Assembly (NCBI RefSeq): GCF_000009765.2
Contig: NC_003155.5
Coordinates: 8,556,001 to 8,620,000, forward strand
DNA from: Streptomyces avermitilis MA-4680 = NBRC 14893
GTDB lineage: Bacteria; Actinomycetota; Actinomycetes; Streptomycetales; Streptomycetaceae
Direction: 5' to 3'
Length of the DNA stretch: 64,000 bases
Of the stretch, positions 1-8,503 are shown one piece after another; the first letter of the stretch is position 1; the number at the start of each line of letters is the position of its first letter. The notes beneath the pieces are model-generated. The model was not told the DNA's origin, made no database searches, and saw nothing but the letters and a program-made list of their open reading frames with translations. The translations under genes and the position numbers were made by a program.

Positions 1-2155
1 ACTCGAGCAACGGGGCGACCTGTTCGGCGGCCTCCGGCACCGCGGCCATCCCACCCGGGGCGGACACGGACTGCATCAGACGGGCGCGAGCGGCCACCAG
101 CGTCACCGCGTCCTCGAGGCTGAACAGCCCCGCGACGGCCGCGGCGACGACCTCACCGATGCTGTGGCCGATCAGCACGCTCGGACGCGCGCCCCACGAC
201 AACCACAGCTGCGCCAGGGAGTACTCCAGCGAGAACAACGCGGGCTGGGTGAAACGGGTCTGGTGGATGGCGTCCGGATCGTCGTCCTCGCCGAGCACCA
301 GCGCTCGGATGGAGCGGCCCAGGAGCGGGGCGAACAGCCGGTCGCACTCGTCAAGATGCTCGCGGAAGACGACGAAGCGTTCGTACAGCGGTCGTCCCAT
401 CCCGGCATGCTGCGAGCCCTGGCCGGTGAAGAGGAAGGCGGTCTTGCGGGCCCGCTCCGCGGCGATGGACCGTTTCTCGATCTGGCCGAGACCCTTCTTG
501 AGCAGTGCGTCCAGGTCCTCCCGGCCGCCGACGACACCCGCCAGCCGCAGGGGGTGGTGCGCGCGGCCCACGTTGCCCGTGTAGCACAGACTGCCCAGGT
601 CGGTGGAGGGGGAGTCGTCCAGGTGTCGCTGGTACCGCTCGATGAGCTGCTTCAGCGAGCGGTGGTTCTTGGCGGACACCGTGAACACGTGCTGCTCGAC
701 CGCCGAGGCGCTGTCCGTGCGGTCCGCCTGGACGGCGGCCGGGGCGGTGGCCGGCTGCTCGGGCACCGGGGGCTCTTCGAGGACGACGGCGGCGATGGTG
801 CCCCCGAAGCCGAAGCTGTTCACCACGGCCCGCCGGGTGTCGGCCTTCCAGGGCCGGTTCTCGGTGGGGACGGTGACGGGGTAGCTGTCCCACGGGATGC
901 GGCCGGAGGGGGTGGTGAAGTTCAGGTGCGGGAAGATGGTCTGCTCGCGCATCTGGAGCAGCGTCTTGATGACGCCCACGAGGCCGGCGACCGGTTCCAT
1001 GTGCCCGAGGTTCGTCTTGACCGAGCCGACCGTCAGCGGGCGTTCCTTGTCGTGCGACGTGGCGAAGACATCGCTGATGGCGCCCATCTCGATGGGGTCT
1101 CCGAGCGGGGTGCCGGTTCCGTGCGCCTCGACGTACTGGATGTCGCTCGGCTGGAGCGACGCCCGCTGGATGGCCGCCCGCATGACCGCTTCCTGGGCGG
1201 GCCCGTTGGGCACGGTCAGCCCGGCGCTGTCCCCGTCCTGGCCCACCGCGGAGCCCCGGATGAGGCCGAGGACGGTGTCGCCGTCCCGCTGGGCGTCCGA
1301 GAGCCGCTTGAGCACCGCGACGGCGCATCCCTCGGCGCGTACGTAGCCGTCCGCCGACTCGTCGAAGGTCTTGCACTGGGCGTCGGGCGCGAGCATGTTG
1401 GCGGCCGAGAAGATCACCGGGATGCGGGGGTGGTGCAGGGCGTTGACCGCGCCGGCCAGCGCGATGTCGCACTCACCTCGGCGCAGCCCCTCGGCCGCGG
1501 AGTGCAGCGCGGTGAGCGAGGAGGCGCAGGCGGTGTCCAGGCTCATGCACGGTCCGCGCCAGCCGAGGAAGTACGACAGCCGCCCCGAGAGCGGGAAGAA
1601 GGTGATTCCGGAGGCCAGGTGGCCGTCGAGCTCCTCGTACGGGAGGGAGTCCAGTTCCAGGGCGTAGTCGATGGAGCTGGCCCCGATGTAGACCCCTCCG
1701 TTGGCGCGGCGCAGCGGGGTCGGGTCGATGTTGGCGTGCTCCAGGGCTTCCCAGGCCGTTTCCAGCAGCAGGCGCTGCTGGGGGTCCATGTACTGCGCCT
1801 CTTTGGGCGAGATGTTGAAGAACGGCGCGTCGAACTGGTCTATCCGGTCGAGGAAGCCGCCACCTATGGTGCGGATGCGGCCCGGTTCGTCGTCCTCCCC
1901 GCTGCCGTCCGCCACGTAGGTGTCGGTGTCGAAGCGGTCCGTCGGGAAGGGGCCGATGCCCGACCTTCCCTCGCGGAGGAACTCGGCGAACTCGTCAGGT
2001 GTGTTGCTGCCACCCGGGAAGCGCAGTCCGATGCCCACCACGGCGATGGGCTCGTGCTTCTCCCGCAGGAGCTTGCTGATGGTCTGCTGCTGCTCCTCGA
2101 CGGTGTCGAGGGCGGAGCGGAGGCGTTCTTCGACGGGCACGGAGCTGTCGGGCAC
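1..2155 (-). CDS. Type I polyketide synthase, N-terminal part (KS-AT), partial
   Basis: This is the opening part of a type I PKS, which condenses acyl units into a polyketide chain. The GTG start lies just downstream of AAGGAAGGGA. Residues 1-33 form a charged, docking-like segment. The ketosynthase spans about 34-460 with an intact triad: Cys210 in DTACASS, His345 in EAHGTGT and His385 in the TNLGH motif. Its closing motif reads GFGGTIAAVV instead of the usual GFGGTNAH. An acyltransferase starts near 565 (FTGQGSQ) and has Ser665 in GHSIGE; Ile rather than Gln after the Ser favours malonyl-CoA. The gene runs off the left edge, so later domains and the iterative or modular mode cannot be judged. 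The glycosyltransferase and P450 lie upstream in the same orientation and are probably tailoring enzymes. The product is unknown. Confidence 0.93.
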   Translation of the reverse strand, partial: MPDSSVPVEERLRSALDTVEEQQQTISKLLREKHEPIAVVGIGLRFPGGSNTPDEFAEFLREGRSGIGPFPTDRFDTDTYVADGSGEDDEPGRIRTIGGGFLDRIDQFDAPFFNISPKEAQYMDPQQRLLLETAWEALEHANIDPTPLRRANGGVYIGASSIDYALELDSLPYEELDGHLASGITFFPLSGRLSYFLGWRGPCMSLDTACASSLTALHSAAEGLRRGECDIALAGAVNALHHPRIPVIFSAANMLAPDAQCKTFDESADGYVRAEGCAVAVLKRLSDAQRDGDTVLGLIRGSAVGQDGDSAGLTVPNGPAQEAVMRAAIQRASLQPSDIQYVEAHGTGTPLGDPIEMGAISDVFATSHDKERPLTVGSVKTNLGHMEPVAGLVGVIKTLLQMREQTIFPHLNFTTPSGRIPWDSYPVTVPTENRPWKADTRRAVVNSFGFGGTIAAVVLEEPPVPEQPATAPAAVQADRTDSASAVEQHVFTVSAKNHRSLKQLIERYQRHLDDSPSTDLGSLCYTGNVGRAHHPLRLAGVVGGREDLDALLKKGLGQIEKRSIAAERARKTAFLFTGQGSQHAGMGRPLYERFVVFREHLDECDRLFAPLLGRSIRALVLGEDDDPDAIHQTRFTQPALFSLEYSLAQLWLSWGARPSVLIGHSIGEVVAAAVAGLFSLEDAVTLVAARARLMQSVSAPGGMAAVPEAAEQVAPLLE

Positions 2156-2212
2156 GGGTGTTCCCTTCCTTGGGCGATGGCGGAGCTGCCCGCCTTGTGG
2201 CTGCGGTCGGTC

Positions 2213-2508
2213 TCAGGACCGGTACAGGTCCTCGAGGGCGTCGCCGGTCAGGTCGTCTTCCAGCGAGCCGTTTTCCGGCGCAGTGCGCCCGTCGGACGCT
2301 CCGGGGGTCGCTCTGTCCCGGTCAGCCGCGGGGAGTTCGGATGCGGGTCGAAGCAGGTGCGGTCCGGTGGGAGTTCCTCGTGGTCCTCCGACTGCGGGCC
2401 GACCCTGGACGGGGCCGCCACCACGGCCCGCGGGGTGTCGCGGTGTGCGGGCCAGGGCACCGACAGCAGTCCGCGGACGTCGGGGGTCGGTGTGTGCTGC
2501 TCAGTCAC
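2213..2508 (-). pseudogene. Small gene with a probable -1 frameshift, just upstream of the PKS
   Basis: A GTG at 2508 follows a perfect GGAGG with 7-base spacing and opens a frame that begins VTEQHTPTPDVRGLL and ends at 2248. Third-position GC is high until about 2303 and then collapses. From there a second frame, with no start codon of its own, shows strong codon bias and an acidic end (GSLEDDLTGDALEDLYRS) down to a stop at 2213. One extra C in the minus-strand CCCCC run at 2303-2307 would join them into a protein of about 98 residues. The stop lies 57 bases before the PKS start, so it may be a small partner or coupling protein of the synthase. I recognise no family. The shift may be a real mutation, programmed slippage or a sequencing error. 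Confidence 0.5.
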
Positions 2509-2927
2509 GGGGTGGCCTCCAACACTTGCGGACTGTCCGGCCGGCACGGGGGCGTGGGTCCATACGAGCACTGCGGACTGATCCGGGCCTGACATTGCAC
2601 TGACCCTGCGGGTGCCGCGCGCGTCCCGCCCTGCGGGCGGCGCGTCCTGGCGTTCCGCGGCCCGGGAGAGGCTCTGTCCGAGGGCGTGGCGGCTCCGGCG
2701 CACACCGGGCCGCGGTCCGGTGACGGCCACCCGCCGGTACGGCACGCGCGGCCGCCCGCATGGCTGTCGCGGCCCCGATGAGGGGGACGGCGGACGGGCG
2801 ACGGCGCACCGCGCACGGCGGATGGGCGTGCCGCGCACCGCGTACCGGGAAGGGAAGAGCGTCGGGGCGGGTCAACGGCCCGGGGACGGCGGATCGAGGA
2901 GACCGCCGGCGGGGCAACCGGCCGTGC
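2509..2927. other. Intergenic stretch with no convincing gene
   Basis: Several open frames cross this interval on both strands. None combines a ribosome site, Streptomyces-like third-position bias and a recognisable product. It is probably leader or promoter DNA for the minus-strand small gene and PKS. No riboswitch was recognised. Confidence 0.5.
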
Positions 2928-2965
2928 GCGGCAGTTCAGCGGCACCGGTGCCGCTGAACTGCCGC
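2928..2965 (-). terminator. Perfect 38-bp palindrome downstream of the glycosyltransferase gene
   Basis: Two 19-base arms (left arm GCGGCAGTTCAGCGGCACC) form a perfect inverted repeat with no spacer. It lies 52 bases past the glycosyltransferase stop. There is no T run, as is common for Streptomyces terminators. It may equally be a protein-binding palindrome. Confidence 0.6.
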
Positions 2966-2968
2966 CGG

Positions 2969-3020
2969 TCGGTACCGTTCACCCAACTCAGTACCGATCA
3001 GGACCAGTCGGTACCGGTCA
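2969..3020. repeat. Three 13-bp direct repeats TCRGTACCGNTCA at 19-20 bp spacing
   Basis: Copies are at 2969-2981, 2988-3000 and 3008-3020, each built on the nearly palindromic GGTACCG core. The period of about two helical turns places all copies on one face of the helix, as in arrays of regulator sites. The last copy contains the glycosyltransferase stop codon. Confidence 0.55.
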
Positions 3021-4301
3021 GTGTCGGCCGGCGATCTCACCGATCAGCCGGACGGCCGCGCTCACTCCGTCCTCGGCTCGCAGCCGCTCGCCGATCGCGG
3101 CCGCCCGCCGCCGTACGTCCTCGCCGACCAGCTGACCGAGCACGCCGGTGAGGTGATCCAGGTCGAACTCCAGGAAGTTGCTGTAGCCGCCGGCACCGAG
3201 CCGGGCGACCCGGTCACCCCAGAACGGCTGGTCGCTGAAGACGGTGTAGATCCAGGTGGGCAGGCCGGCCGTCAGGCCCGCGGCGGTGGTGCCCGCGCCT
3301 CCGTGGTGCACCACCGCCCGGCACCGCGGGAACAGCCAGTCGTGGTCGATGGCACCGATCAGGCGCACGGTGTCCGGCAGTTCGCCGGTCAGCCCCGACA
3401 GGTCGGACCAGCCCGCTCCGACCAGCAGACGCAGCCCGGTTCGCTCCGCGGCGCGCACGATCAGGTCGAGGAGCTTCGGCGGATCCAGCACCGGCATGCT
3501 GCCGAATCCCAGGAACACCGGGGGAGGCCCGATGGCGAGCCAGCCGGCCAGCCACTCGGGTATCTCGGCCTCCCCCACACGGCGGCGCACCTCGGACTGG
3601 AGCCGCCAGAATCCGGTCATGACGTTCCGCGGCCCCCAGTCGTGCGGTCGGGGGACCACCTCCTCGCTGAACGCCTGGAGCGTCGGCAGACCGAGTTCGA
3701 CGGTCCAGGTCAGTGCGGCGCTGGGGGCCGGTGGCAGGCCGAGCGACCCTCGGAACTCGTTGATGTCGTCCCGCTTGCCCTGCCAGTACACGTCTTCGGC
3801 CACCTGGTGGGTCCCCAGGTTGTACTGCTCGGCGGACTGGTCGGCCGGTACGACCTGCGGAGTCAGCGGCTGAGGGAACTCGTCGGTCAGCAACCACGGC
3901 GTCAGATGGCCGAGGACGATGGGCGTTCCGCGGGCCTGGGAGACTGCCAGCGCGTAGTCCTCGGTGTTGACGCCGGTCACCAGGATGTCGGCGCCGTCGG
4001 CCGCGGCCAGCACCGACGTGCCGATGGTGTGCCGGGCGTCCGACAGCATCTTCGTGATGCCCCCGAGATACGCCTCCACATTGCCGGCGGCCAGCCACTG
4101 CTGGCCCTCCTCGGACCGCAGTACCTCGCGTACTTCCAGGTCCATCTCGATGAACTTGGCGTCCGTCCCGGCCACCAGGCGGCGCGCGTCGCGAGGGGCG
4201 GCGAAGGTGACCTCGTGCCCAGCGCTGATCAGCGCCTGGGTGAGCGCGACATACGGTTCGAAGTCACCGCGGCTGCCGGCCGTCGACACACTTACCTTCA
4301 C
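3018..4301 (-). CDS. GT1-family glycosyltransferase
   Basis: This is a natural-product-type glycosyltransferase that moves a sugar from a nucleotide donor to a small-molecule acceptor, presumably the polyketide of the neighbouring synthase. The 427-residue length fits the two-domain GT-B fold. The N-terminal Glyco_transf_28-like domain opens with VSVSTAGSRGDFEPYVAL. The C-terminal donor domain has the HHGGAGTT signature near residue 330. The GTG start is preceded by GGAGG at 7 bases. It lies 109 bp downstream of the P450 gene on the same strand and probably shares its transcript. No sugar-biosynthesis genes are visible, so the donor may be a common UDP- or dTDP-sugar or be made elsewhere. The acceptor is not deducible. 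Confidence 0.9.
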   Translation of the reverse strand: MKVSVSTAGSRGDFEPYVALTQALISAGHEVTFAAPRDARRLVAGTDAKFIEMDLEVREVLRSEEGQQWLAAGNVEAYLGGITKMLSDARHTIGTSVLAAADGADILVTGVNTEDYALAVSQARGTPIVLGHLTPWLLTDEFPQPLTPQVVPADQSAEQYNLGTHQVAEDVYWQGKRDDINEFRGSLGLPPAPSAALTWTVELGLPTLQAFSEEVVPRPHDWGPRNVMTGFWRLQSEVRRRVGEAEIPEWLAGWLAIGPPPVFLGFGSMPVLDPPKLLDLIVRAAERTGLRLLVGAGWSDLSGLTGELPDTVRLIGAIDHDWLFPRCRAVVHHGGAGTTAAGLTAGLPTWIYTVFSDQPFWGDRVARLGAGGYSNFLEFDLDHLTGVLGQLVGEDVRRRAAAIGERLRAEDGVSAAVRLIGEIAGRH

Positions 4302-4410
4302 GCCGGCACCTCCGCCCTGTCGGACCCGGCCGTGCCGCCGCTGCGGGTTGTCGGCTGCTTCATCTCGGACCTCACTTCGGGTTGGGGGATGAACGGTGCT
4401 CGGCCTCGCG

Positions 4411-5604
4411 CTACCAGGTCACCGGCAGGCACTCCAGGCCGTACACGAGCGTGTCGGTGTGGACCGGGACCTGGTCGCGTCCGATGGCCAGACGCAGGTC
4501 GGGGAAGCGGCGGAACACGCTGGTGATGGCGATCTCCAGCTCGGTCCGGGCCAGCGGTCCGCCGGGGCAGAAGTGGGGTCCGTGCCCAAAGGCCAGATGG
4601 CGGCTGTTGTCCCGGTGGATGTCGAAGTCCGCCGCGTCGGGGAAGACGGCCTCGTCGTGATTGGCGCCCGGGACAGAGATGACGACGGCGTCGCCGGCCG
4701 CGATGCGGGCGTCCCCGACGGACAGGTCCTCGGTGGCCGTTCTGACAACGTTATCCTGGGCTATGGACCAGTACCGCAGCAGTTCGTCGACCACGGGAGT
4801 GAGCAGGCGCGGGTCGGCGCGGAGTTCGGCGAGTACCCCGGGTCTGTCGAGCAGGGTGAAGATGCTGAGGGCGATCTGGTTCGCCGTCGTCTCGTGCCCG
4901 GCGACGAGCATCAGCCGGACCATGGCCACCAGGTCGTCGTGGGACAGCTGCCCGGGGCGGACGAAATTCACCACCAACCGGCTCAACAGGTCGTCTTTCG
5001 GCTCCCGTTCCTTGGCCCGCGCCAACCCGTCGAGGTAGGCGGTGGTGGCGAGAAACGCCTGGACGGCCTTTTCCGGTTCCTTCTGGTTGAGCAGGGCGCT
5101 GGTATTTTCCTTGAATTCGCTCATGTCTTCGTCCGGCACTCCGAAGATACGGGCGATCGCGATACAGGGAAGTGGCAGGGCGAACACCGAATGGAAATCG
5201 ACCGGCTTGGGCATCGCGGCCATCTCGTCGAGTAACTCGTCGGTTATCGACTGAAGGAGTGGGCGAAGGGCCTGCGTGCGGTGGGCGATGAACTCCGCCG
5301 CGACCATCTTGCGGTAGGCCCCGTGTTCCGGCGGGTCCATCCGCCAGAACGACACGGCCCGCGGCGGCACGGGAAACAGCAGTCGGTTCGGCCAGTTGGG
5401 GTGCTGGTCGTTGACGCTCAGGCGCGGGTCGGCGAGTGCCTGGCGTACGTCCGCGTAGCGGGTGATGAGCCAGGCGGGCTGGTCGCCGCGGAGTAGTACC
5501 TGGCGGGGCGGGCCGTCGCGGAACGCGGCGAGGGCGGGTGGTTGGGACATCGGACAGGTGCGGTGCAGCGGCCATGCGGTGGTAACCGCAGCGGTCTGGG
5601 TCAT
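4411..5604 (-). CDS. Cytochrome P450, probable polyketide tailoring oxygenase
   Basis: This is a soluble class I bacterial P450 of 397 residues, the usual length for CYP105/107-like actinomycete enzymes. It needs separate ferredoxin and reductase partners, none of which are encoded nearby. The I-helix AGHET oxygen-activation motif is near residue 235, an ExxR-type helix (ELLRY) follows, and the heme ligand is Cys346 in FGHGPHFCPGG. The residue after the Cys is Pro where CLG is usual. The ATG start follows GGGGG. Leu124 is encoded by TTA (minus strand, 5235-5233), so translation should need the bldA tRNA. It heads the glycosyltransferase-PKS direction and is divergent from the exporter. The hydroxylation or epoxidation target is unknown. 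Confidence 0.93.
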   Translation of the reverse strand: MTQTAAVTTAWPLHRTCPMSQPPALAAFRDGPPRQVLLRGDQPAWLITRYADVRQALADPRLSVNDQHPNWPNRLLFPVPPRAVSFWRMDPPEHGAYRKMVAAEFIAHRTQALRPLLQSITDELLDEMAAMPKPVDFHSVFALPLPCIAIARIFGVPDEDMSEFKENTSALLNQKEPEKAVQAFLATTAYLDGLARAKEREPKDDLLSRLVVNFVRPGQLSHDDLVAMVRLMLVAGHETTANQIALSIFTLLDRPGVLAELRADPRLLTPVVDELLRYWSIAQDNVVRTATEDLSVGDARIAAGDAVVISVPGANHDEAVFPDAADFDIHRDNSRHLAFGHGPHFCPGGPLARTELEIAITSVFRRFPDLRLAIGRDQVPVHTDTLVYGLECLPVTW

Positions 5605-5852
5605 GATCCCCCTTCTAGTCTCGCAATTACGCGGATGGCGCGGTGCTCGGCATCAGAAGTTGAATCTGGATACAAACTATTCTGCGTAACTGGGCTGACA
5701 CGGCGCTGACATGGCGTGGACGTGGTGCGTCAGATTCCGGAACGGGTCCGAAAATGCGTCCAACGCAATGGACAGGACTGCTTACTTGGGCAAGAATCCA
5801 TGGGGCCGACGCGTCGGCTGTGCGTGCGGACAAACCCAACGGAGGGCTATCC
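5605..5852. promoter_or_regulatory. Divergent promoter region between P450 and MFS exporter
   Basis: This spacer separates oppositely transcribed genes and includes the most A+T-rich stretch of the local cluster (about 5655-5690). Promoters for both directions are expected here. I could not place a confident -35/-10 pair or operator. No regulator gene adjoins it, so control may come from a cluster regulator outside the window. Confidence 0.5.
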
Positions 5853-7319
5853 ATGACTACCGAGGAGTTATCCGAGTCGGAGCTCGCCGGGGCACCTGCC
5901 GCGACTGTCGCGGAACCGCCGCCGCGATGGAGCCCGCTCATTCTCGTGTCGCTCGGCACATTCATCACCGTGCTGGATTTCTTCATCGTGAACGTCGCGG
6001 TGCCCGACATTCAGCAGAGTCTGCACGCGAGCTCGGTCGCGGTTCAGTTCGTCCTGGCCGGTTACGGCCTTCCGCTGGCCACCTTGATGATCACTTCGGG
6101 CCGGATGGGGGACCTGTACGGCCGGCGGCGGTTGTTCGTGACCGGCCTGGCGTTGTTCACAGCCGCCTCCGCCTGTGCCGGGCTGGCGCAGAGCCCCGCC
6201 CAACTCGTGGCGGCGCGGGTGTTCCAGGGCATCGCGGCCTCCCTCGTCACTCCGCAGGTACTGGCCCTGCTGGGCGCCATGTACCAGGGCAGGGCCCGCG
6301 CGGTGGCGTTCAACGTCTACGGTCTGGCGATCGGTCTGGCCGCGGTGTTCGGACAGCTGATCGGCGGATCTCTGATCGCGCTGGACCCGGGCGGGCTGGG
6401 CTGGCGCGCGATCTTCCTGGTCAACGTTCCGGTCGGGCTGGTCGCCGTGGCGCTGGTGCCGAGGCTGGTTCCCGAGTCCCGTGGGGGCGGGCGGACCAGG
6501 CTGGACGTGATCGGCATGCTCCTGGTGATGCTCGGACTTGTGGCGGTCGTGCTGCCGTTGACCGAGGGGCGGGAGCTCGGATGGCCGCTGTGGTCGGTGC
6601 TGTGCCTGATCGCGGCGGTGCCGGTGCTGGCCGTCTTCGCGGTGCAGCAGCACCGCGGCACGGTCCGGGGTGGGGCGCCGCTGGTGAACACCACTCTGTT
6701 CCGCTCGCGGGCGTTCTCCGTCGGACTGTTCGCCATGATGTTCTACTACGCCACGATGGGCGCGTGCTTCCTGGTGCTCTCCCTGTATCTCCAGCAGGGG
6801 CGCGGCATGTCCCCGTTGGGTTCCGGTCTGCTGTACCTGCCGCTGGGTGCCGGCTTCTTCGCGGCGACGGCACTGGCCGGCCGCCTGGTCGGGCGACTGG
6901 GGCGGCAGGCTCCGGCGGTCGGCGCGCTGCTCGTCGTCGTCGGCTACGGCACGCTGGCTGTTCTGGTCTCGGGGATCGGCGTCGGCGGGCGGGTCGAGTG
7001 GCTCGCGGGACCGTTGCTGGTGGCCGGTCTGGGGATGGGGCTGACCATGGCGCCCCTGTCCTCGATGGTGCTCGCCCCCATCACCGCGGACCATGCGGCC
7101 GCCGCCTCGGGTGTACTCACCACCGCTCAGGAGATCGGCGCGACCGTGGGCACGGCGCTGATCGGCAGCATCTTCTTCCGGATGGTCGGCGACCACACAC
7201 AAGCCCCCGCGACGTCGCATGCCTTCAGCGTCTGCCTGGCGGTGCTGGTGGCGTTCGACCTGCTGGTCGTGGTGCTGGTGCAGCTCATGGGCAAGGCCTC
7301 GGAACCGGCGTCCGACTGA
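5853..7319 (+). CDS. MFS drug exporter, DHA2 (EmrB/QacA) type
   Basis: This is a proton-driven inner-membrane exporter, likely for self-resistance to or secretion of the polyketide. The 488-residue protein shows a hydrophobic pattern suited to 14 membrane segments, with the family motif in the first repeat (GRMGDLYGRRRLF) and the motif C-like GLAIGLAAVFGQLIGG. The start ATG at 5853 follows GGAGGG at 6 bases; a longer frame from 5754 lacks a ribosome site. Codon 6 is TTA (5868-5870), the rare bldA codon, close enough to the start to act as a developmental switch. It is divergent from the P450 and ends the recognisable cluster on this side. Confidence 0.93.
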   Translation: MTTEELSESELAGAPAATVAEPPPRWSPLILVSLGTFITVLDFFIVNVAVPDIQQSLHASSVAVQFVLAGYGLPLATLMITSGRMGDLYGRRRLFVTGLALFTAASACAGLAQSPAQLVAARVFQGIAASLVTPQVLALLGAMYQGRARAVAFNVYGLAIGLAAVFGQLIGGSLIALDPGGLGWRAIFLVNVPVGLVAVALVPRLVPESRGGGRTRLDVIGMLLVMLGLVAVVLPLTEGRELGWPLWSVLCLIAAVPVLAVFAVQQHRGTVRGGAPLVNTTLFRSRAFSVGLFAMMFYYATMGACFLVLSLYLQQGRGMSPLGSGLLYLPLGAGFFAATALAGRLVGRLGRQAPAVGALLVVVGYGTLAVLVSGIGVGGRVEWLAGPLLVAGLGMGLTMAPLSSMVLAPITADHAAAASGVLTTAQEIGATVGTALIGSIFFRMVGDHTQAPATSHAFSVCLAVLVAFDLLVVVLVQLMGKASEPASD

Positions 7320-7382
7320 GGACGGGGACGGTGAGACGGGGGGTGCGGCACCCAGGCGTTGGGTCAGTCCTGGAACCACTGA

Positions 7383-7405
7383 CGGCCGCCCTTGAGGGAC
7401 GGCCG
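7383..7405. terminator. Hairpin between convergent exporter and dehydrogenase genes
   Basis: CGGCCGCCC pairs with GGGACGGCCG across a TTGA loop with a single bulged A. It lies between two converging stop codons (7319 and 7465), so it can end transcription from both sides. Confidence 0.5.
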
Positions 7406-7464
7406 CCGAGGAGCGCCCGTAGGGGCGCGGGAAAGCGCGCGATCAGCCACAGGCTGCCCGCACC

Positions 7465-8472
7465 TTACGACTGCCGCCGCACCTCCTCGACCGTCACCGG
7501 CCGATGCGAGTGCAGCGACAGCGTGCACGCCTCGGCGATCCAGCCCGCCTCCAGGGCGTCGGCGACCGTGCAGGGGGAGGGGCGCCGACCGGCGACGACC
7601 TCGGTGAACGCGGTGAGTTCGGCGCGGTAGGCGGCGGCGAAGCGGTCCATGAAGAAGTCGTGCGGGGTGCCGGCCGGGAACGAGGTGCCGGGCTCGACGG
7701 AGCGCAGCGGCAGCCGGTCCTCCAGGCCCACGGCGATGCTGTCCCGGAAGCCGTGCAGCTCCATGCGGACGTCGTGACCCCGGGCGTTGTGGCGGCTGTT
7801 GGAGACGACGGCCAGCGTGCCGTCGTCGAGGGTGAGGACCGCGGCCGTGGTGTCGGCGTCACCCGCGGCGGCGATGTAGTCGGCACCGCGGTTGCCGCCG
7901 GTGGCGTACACCTCGACGACCTCGCGCCCGGTCACCCAGCGGATGATGTCGAAGTCGTGCACCGAGCAGTCGCGGAAGATGCCTCCGGAGGCGGCGACGT
8001 ACGCGGGCGGCGGCGGGGCCGGGTCGAGCGTGGTGGACCGTACGGTGTGCAGTGCGCCCAGTTCACCGCTCGCGACGGCGGCGCGCGCGGCCACGAACCC
8101 GGCGTCGAAACGGCGGTTGTAGCCGATCTGGATCTCGACCCCGGCATCCCGGACCGCTTCGAGCACCGCGACGCCTTCGCGCATGGTGCGCGCGACGGGC
8201 TTCTCGCAGAAGACCGGTACGCCCGCCTCGACCGCGGCCAGGACGAGACCCGGGTGGGCGTCGGTCGCCGCGGCGACCACCACCCCGTCCACGCCCGCGG
8301 CCAGGACGGCCTCCGGCGAGTCCGCCACCTCGGCGCCGAACCGCTCGGCGGCGCTCTTCGCCGCGTCCGTGAAGGGGTCGGTGACCACGAGGGACGTGAC
8401 CGCCGGCAGACCCGAGAGGGTCTCGGCGTGGAACGCGCCGATCCGGCCAAGACCCATGATGCCGATACGCAT
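7465..8472 (-). CDS. Gfo/Idh/MocA family oxidoreductase, inositol-dehydrogenase-like
   Basis: This is an NAD(P)-dependent sugar or cyclitol dehydrogenase of 335 residues. The Rossmann motif GLGRIG is at 8-13, the nucleotide-domain signature EKP with its catalytic Lys is at 90-92, and the histidine/aspartate active-site segment HDFDIIRW is at 172-179. The spacing resembles myo-inositol 2-dehydrogenases (IolG), but the substrate could be another sugar. The chosen ATG at 8472 has AAAGG upstream; a longer frame only adds unlike sequence. It is the last gene of a three-gene minus-strand operon behind the SDR (31-bp gap), probably controlled by the LacI protein upstream. Confidence 0.85.
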   Translation of the reverse strand: MRIGIMGLGRIGAFHAETLSGLPAVTSLVVTDPFTDAAKSAAERFGAEVADSPEAVLAAGVDGVVVAAATDAHPGLVLAAVEAGVPVFCEKPVARTMREGVAVLEAVRDAGVEIQIGYNRRFDAGFVAARAAVASGELGALHTVRSTTLDPAPPPPAYVAASGGIFRDCSVHDFDIIRWVTGREVVEVYATGGNRGADYIAAAGDADTTAAVLTLDDGTLAVVSNSRHNARGHDVRMELHGFRDSIAVGLEDRLPLRSVEPGTSFPAGTPHDFFMDRFAAAYRAELTAFTEVVAGRRPSPCTVADALEAGWIAEACTLSLHSHRPVTVEEVRRQS

Positions 8473-8503
8473 GTGCTGCCTTTCGATGGTGCTGTGGTGG
8501 TGT

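Noticed and set aside
164..2581. 805-codon open frame on the plus strand
   Set aside because: It is the antisense shadow of the PKS gene. The composition is Gly/Arg/Val-rich with no ribosome site or family match, while the minus strand carries clear KS and AT motifs.
3021..4526. 501-codon plus-strand frame over the glycosyltransferase
   Set aside because: Antisense to a gene with clear HHGGAGTT and Rossmann features; no recognisable protein.
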